Shown: positions 59,990 to 64,000 of the stretch, one piece after another
How the letters are laid out: every line of letters starts with the position of its first letter
Position numbering within the stretch: the first letter of the stretch is position 1
Source of the DNA: Nitrospirota bacterium
GTDB taxonomy: Bacteria > Nitrospirota > Thermodesulfovibrionia > Thermodesulfovibrionales > Magnetobacteriaceae
DNA length: 64,000 nt
Assembly: GCA_015233615.1 (NCBI GenBank)
Contig: JADFXJ010000001.1
Location: 42,825-106,824, forward strand
Reading direction: 5' to 3'
Position numbers and translations under genes: made by a program
Notes under the pieces: model-generated
Database searches by the model: none
What the model was told of the DNA's origin: nothing
The model's input: only the letters and a program-made list of their open reading frames with translations

Positions 59990-60200
59990 ATAGACGGAAG
60001 GTGGGCAACGCTTTCCGTCTACTTATTCTAATTGGCATTCATATAGGTAATATGAGATTATTAGCAGTCCCTTGGGGAGCATTACACGGGGATGCCAGTG
60101 GCTCCCGATCACACACTCAGAAGGGGTAGCGGAGGACACCGAAGGTGGCCGAAGCGAGGGGAAGGCTTTCCCCTCCTCATTTCTTGTGCTTTGTTTGCTA
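59990..60200 (+). ncRNA. Putative structured RNA region
   Basis: Successive dyads: agacggaa...ttccgtct; ggggagcat...atgccagtggctccc; caccgaaggtg; gaggggaaggctttcccctc. Confidence 0.4.
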
Positions 60201-60328
60201 TTATGACCACAACCTGGTATTAAGCAACCGTTCACCCGTTCTTATAAGCCGTCCGGGAGCATTGGGTTACTCCATATTTTTACAGCTAAAAATAGAGCAT
60301 CCATTTCTATTTAAAAGTTGAGCTAAAT

Positions 60329-61711
60329 TCATATTGTTCCACTTAAAAAACCTGCAGCCCATCCTATAGATGTTCCGAGAACATTTAAAGCTGAATATAT
60401 ATTAGCTGAATCTTTTATAATAGGACCGGCTGTTTTTAATATTTCTAAAGTTTTATCAAAAGTCGTTCGAAGGTAGTTTTTGTTAATGGAAATATCGGTT
60501 GTATCGTCTTTCAGCTTGCTTATTGCATCATTAAGGGCTTCCTGAGCTTTGGCCAGTTCTTCATTTCCAAGCGCGGAGCCGTTTACGGCCTCTAAAAGAT
60601 CTTCCGTAGATTTTATAAGCGCAGCTTTTAAGGCTTTTTCGCTAAGCTTGATCTTATCCTTCGGCAGGTTTTCTTCAAACCATTTTTTGAATATTGTGCC
60701 AGCTATTTTGTTGGGTTTGTTTTTGTCTGTTCTGTCTATTACGCCATGGTACCTAAGAGTGGTGAGACTATCTTGAACGTTGCTGATTAGACTAGGATGA
60801 ATGGCGTCTTTTAACTCGATTCCAGTTAAAAAACTATCTTTACTTTCCGCCAATAAATGGTAAATCGTACATTCAGTCTCACTAAAACCATCTCGCCACG
60901 TGTTAAAATCTCTGTGTTCTTCCTGAAATTTAGTTTTGGCAGTATATAAAGCCATTTCATCTACTGCATTTCCATTGCGAGGCAGATTTTCGCAAATTCC
61001 TTGCATGATATAAGGATGTCTGCCTGTAATATCCACGAAGTACTCTCTCACTTCAGGTCTGAATCCATAGGGAAAACCTTTGCAGATTAGGTTATCGGCC
61101 GCTTTTTCCGAAACGATTTCCAAATATTTATATTTTAAATTATTAAGCGGAGAACCATGTGATATAAGATTAGAAAGTATCTTTACTCCAGTGGTAATGA
61201 GTCTGAAATTCCTTGCAAAATCGGAGTTCATCAAAAAATTTCTAAGGTTTTGAAAAAATAAATCATTATTTAACTTTGTTGAAAGCATATCGAGTTCGTC
61301 GATAAGAAGCACAACGAGCCAGTTGTCTCCATATTTAGATTCAAACATTGGCTTTATTTGATCCAGATGTTTTTTGAAATTATCATAATCATGTCCATTG
61401 TCGGCATAGAGCCAGCTTGCGTTGCAAAGTCCTTTCACAGTCTGGCTATAGATCTCTCTGAAAACACCGCGTACCGTAAAATCGTCTAATCCCTGCGCAT
61501 CAATATAGCAAGGCTTCACATTAAACAGCTCAATTTTAGACGGTATTTTTAATACTTCCTCGATTTTACGGAGAATCGAAGTCTTTCCACATCGCCGTCC
61601 TCCAATAATGGCGTATGACTCGCCGTTCTTTAATCCGTTCATTATATCGTTTAAAATATCTTCATGGCCTACAAACATATCATTATTTACAATTGTTGAA
61701 CTATACCCCAT
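60329..61711 (-). CDS. AAA/STAND-like ATPase with C-terminal hydrophobic segment
   Basis: FVGHEDILNDIMNGLKNGESYAIIGGRRCGKTSILRKIEE Walker A; LVVLLIDELDML Walker B; C-terminal Ala-rich helix + GWAAGFLSG. Confidence 0.85.
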   Translation of the reverse strand: MGYSSTIVNNDMFVGHEDILNDIMNGLKNGESYAIIGGRRCGKTSILRKIEEVLKIPSKIELFNVKPCYIDAQGLDDFTVRGVFREIYSQTVKGLCNASWLYADNGHDYDNFKKHLDQIKPMFESKYGDNWLVVLLIDELDMLSTKLNNDLFFQNLRNFLMNSDFARNFRLITTGVKILSNLISHGSPLNNLKYKYLEIVSEKAADNLICKGFPYGFRPEVREYFVDITGRHPYIMQGICENLPRNGNAVDEMALYTAKTKFQEEHRDFNTWRDGFSETECTIYHLLAESKDSFLTGIELKDAIHPSLISNVQDSLTTLRYHGVIDRTDKNKPNKIAGTIFKKWFEENLPKDKIKLSEKALKAALIKSTEDLLEAVNGSALGNEELAKAQEALNDAISKLKDDTTDISINKNYLRTTFDKTLEILKTAGPIIKDSANIYSALNVLGTSIGWAAGFLSGTI

Positions 61712-61743
61712 TTTACAGCCTCCCTTCGAGTATTATAATTTTT

Positions 61744-63936
61744 CTAAAACCGCCATTTATACCATTGTTCAAAAAACTTTGCACGAAAAAATAATCTGTT
61801 TTCCTCGCTATTAACCAGAGTGAATCTTTTCAGATTGGCCTTCGCTTCTAAAAGTTCTTTCGGAGTATTGCCCTCAGGATAGCCCTCATCTCCGGAGCTA
61901 ATAATTCGTTTAACCAATTCCTGTTCATCCGGTTTCATTTGATTCCATACCGATTCTTTGTAATGGTTTCCTATATCGTTTTCACTGAAAGTTTCTAAAA
62001 GCATGGAACACGTTTCTTCGACTCTTTTAATGGTGATTTCCTTTATTTTCCCCTTGTCTGAGGCAAAGCTTGCAAAGATTCTGGATACAAGTGGGTCGCC
62101 TCCCGTATATTCGAATATTATCTGCGGCCCTCCCTCGTCCCAGTGAATATCTTTCCAAAGCCCGATTTCTTTAATCATAGTTACAGTGTCATCAAGATTG
62201 AAATATCCGAGAAACTCCTCATAAAACGAATTATACATTGGGTTTTCACCAATAGTTTCCATAAGTATGTTTTGTCTGTTTATATCCGGTCGATAAGTAG
62301 CTACCACTGTTGTAAGCGAACGTCTCGTCTGGGCCAGGCCACGCAAAACGCTGAAGAGCTTAACATACTCGACCAGTGCATTTTCACTGCCCGTCTGTCT
62401 TCTGTCTTTAAATAATTTGTCTATCTCATCAAAAAAGATGATGACCTTCTCGTTTTGTCTTACTTTTTCCCATTTGTCGACAAAGTGTAAAAAAATATTT
62501 TCAAAAGTATCCTTATTTAACTCTGTAGGAATCACGGGTAGTTTCTTAATATGATGGGCATTAAGTTTATTGTGTAGTTGTATAAGTATTTCTCTAAAGT
62601 AACTTTCTGCCATATCCGTTTTTGTCTGGCAGTCGATAAAAACAATTGGTGCTTTGACAAAATGCTGAAGGAGTTGATTTACTAAAGATGTTTTCCCGAC
62701 TTTTCTAAGGCCGCAAAGACATACGTGCTGTCCCTGGGAAATCATGCGGGTGAGATTTTCTATGTTTTGTGCTCTTCCGTAAAACCATACGGGATCGCTA
62801 ATCGGTGTACGTTCGATGTATGGGTCCGTTCTTATCGTGTATGGTTCTTCAAGACGCAACAGATCCTCTTTACATTTAGGGCTCTCTATCGATTTCTCCA
62901 GAATCGACGAATAAAGAGGGATTATATCCATAGCCATGCCGTATTTGTTCCTTAATTCCTTAACGCCTTCATTTACGTTATGTTTATCTTCTTTATAAAT
63001 AAGATATATTTTGAGCCTTTCCTTTACTTTGTCTTTAATAGCTTCGCCGATATGTTTCATTCCTATGATTTTGCCGTCCTTCCAGAGGGATGCCATAACG
63101 GTGGATTGGATGTTTTGTTTATATAGAAGATAAAGCTCTTTGTTAATGTTGGTAATTTTTATAAAATCTGCTTTCGAAAAAAACTCTCTGGCTACGACTA
63201 TCGGATCAGATCGTCTTGACAGGAGGTAAACATAGATAGATGGCAATAGGATAAACGGAAAAACAAAGATACCCCATTTCCATTTATTACGGCTTGTATC
63301 CCGCCACAGCTTAAAACGCTTAGGTTCTATTGTCGGTTGTACGGCGTTAAATGCAGAAAATATATTATTTTGTTCAGTTTTCAGTTCTTTTCTGTAATAT
63401 TTTAGTGGATAAACTGGAAATGAATTATTATCGAATCTAACCGCCATATATTCGTCACCTTGTAAAGATGAATGATAAACAAGCTTTTTCTCATTAAAAG
63501 TTATCCATTCATTGCCGGGTAATAAAGCTGTTACGTAAATAGATTCGTTTTTATTGATATCCCAGATTCTGAAGGTGCTATCCCAACTTCCAGAAGCGAT
63601 AAACTTTCCGTCGGGGCTAAAGCTTACGCTGTATACAGAAGACGAATGTCCTGCAAGAGTGCGAAGAAGAGCACCAGTTTGCACGTCCCATACTTTTACG
63701 GTATTATCCCCACTTCCAGAAGCGATAAACTTTCCGTCGGGGCTAAAGCTTACGCTGGTTACATAAGACGAATGTCCTGCAAGAGTGCGAAGAAGAGCAC
63801 CAGTTTGCACGTCCCATACTTTTACGGTCTTATCCCCACTTCCAGAAGCGATAAACTTTCCGTCGGGGCTAAAGCTTACGCTGTATACAGAAGACGAATG
63901 TCCTGCAAGAGTGCGAAGAAGAGCACCAGTTTGCAC
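61744..63936 (-). CDS. WD40-repeat protein fused to TM segment and AAA/STAND ATPase (5' end beyond window)
   Basis: Repeats LRTLAGHSSSVYSVSFSPDGKFIASGSGDKTVKVWDVQTGA; TM FVFPFILLPSIYVYLLS; Walker A CGLRKVGKTSLVNQLL; Walker B VIIFFDEIDKLF. Frame runs to window edge. Confidence 0.9.
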   Translation of the reverse strand: MQTGALLRTLAGHSSSVYSVSFSPDGKFIASGSGDKTVKVWDVQTGALLRTLAGHSSYVTSVSFSPDGKFIASGSGDNTVKVWDVQTGALLRTLAGHSSSVYSVSFSPDGKFIASGSWDSTFRIWDINKNESIYVTALLPGNEWITFNEKKLVYHSSLQGDEYMAVRFDNNSFPVYPLKYYRKELKTEQNNIFSAFNAVQPTIEPKRFKLWRDTSRNKWKWGIFVFPFILLPSIYVYLLSRRSDPIVVAREFFSKADFIKITNINKELYLLYKQNIQSTVMASLWKDGKIIGMKHIGEAIKDKVKERLKIYLIYKEDKHNVNEGVKELRNKYGMAMDIIPLYSSILEKSIESPKCKEDLLRLEEPYTIRTDPYIERTPISDPVWFYGRAQNIENLTRMISQGQHVCLCGLRKVGKTSLVNQLLQHFVKAPIVFIDCQTKTDMAESYFREILIQLHNKLNAHHIKKLPVIPTELNKDTFENIFLHFVDKWEKVRQNEKVIIFFDEIDKLFKDRRQTGSENALVEYVKLFSVLRGLAQTRRSLTTVVATYRPDINRQNILMETIGENPMYNSFYEEFLGYFNLDDTVTMIKEIGLWKDIHWDEGGPQIIFEYTGGDPLVSRIFASFASDKGKIKEITIKRVEETCSMLLETFSENDIGNHYKESVWNQMKPDEQELVKRIISSGDEGYPEGNTPKELLEAKANLKRFTLVNSEENRLFFRAKFFEQWYKWRF

Positions 63937-64000
63937 GTCCCATACTTTTACGGTCTTATCCCCACTTCCAGAAGCGATAAACTTTCCGTCGGGGCTAAAG
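63594..64000. repeat. 126-bp (42-codon) near-identical WD40 tandem repeats
   Basis: gacgaatgtcctgcaagagtgcgaagaagagcaccagtttgcacgtccc recurs at 63641, 63767 and 63893 (period 126). Confidence 0.95.

Noticed and set aside
60042-60235. Known structured RNA (SRP, tmRNA, RNase P, retron msr/msd or group II intron)
   Set aside because: Did not find the diagnostic conserved segments; no reverse transcriptase in the window. Left as an unassigned structured region.
63594-64000. Regular repeats resembling a CRISPR array
   Set aside because: Period is 126 bp with the whole unit conserved, in frame, encoding WD40 blades; no unique spacers.
1-64000. tRNA or rRNA genes
   Set aside because: Scanned by eye for T-loop GGTTCGAATCC-type signatures and rRNA motifs; none convincing.

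Overview
64 kb window of a bacterial chromosome. The gene content (uptake [NiFe] hydrogenase, multihaem cytochromes, many sensor kinases) would fit an anaerobic or microaerophilic Nitrospirota/deltaproteobacteria-like organism, but I cannot verify taxonomy. Identified blocks: sensor kinase/response regulator; Usp-SulP; hydrogenase operon (small, large, cytochrome b, maturation protease); TumE/HVO_A0114-type and HicAB toxin-antitoxin loci with relics; haem-c chemoreceptor and kinase; a B12/radical SAM, heptose and split-transketolase surface-sugar cluster ending in a glycosyltransferase and UDP-galactopyranose mutase; TMTC-like TPR membrane protein; ECF sigma/anti-sigma/VIT-VWA; Clp AAA+ protein; IlvE; PepF; OmpA; HD-GYP and hybrid kinases; RmuC; and at the right edge an AAA ATPase next to a WD40-ATPase. 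Main hunt results: (1) a compact RiPP-like cassette at 21.47-22.69 kb, below the ORF-size cutoff: an 8-Cys 55-aa peptide, a radical SAM/SPASM maturase damaged by a frameshift and apparent deletions, and a 31-aa CxxC ORF; (2) a ClpA/B-type unfoldase fused to a class III nucleotidyl cyclase domain with its catalytic residues present; (3) frequent short, phased tandem duplications (12, 16, 18, 20, 30 bp) that fill gene junctions from stop to start codon or insert in frame inside conserved enzymes; (4) a promoter-driven 39-aa double-DCC peptide followed by a structured RNA-like region next to the WD40/AAA ATPase pair; (5) an orphan NHLP-type (proteusin) leader peptide; (6) a DegT-fold enzyme with the PLP lysine replaced by His plus a Cys cluster, suggesting an E1/ColD-like sugar 3-dehydratase. 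All homology calls are by eye; no searches were run.
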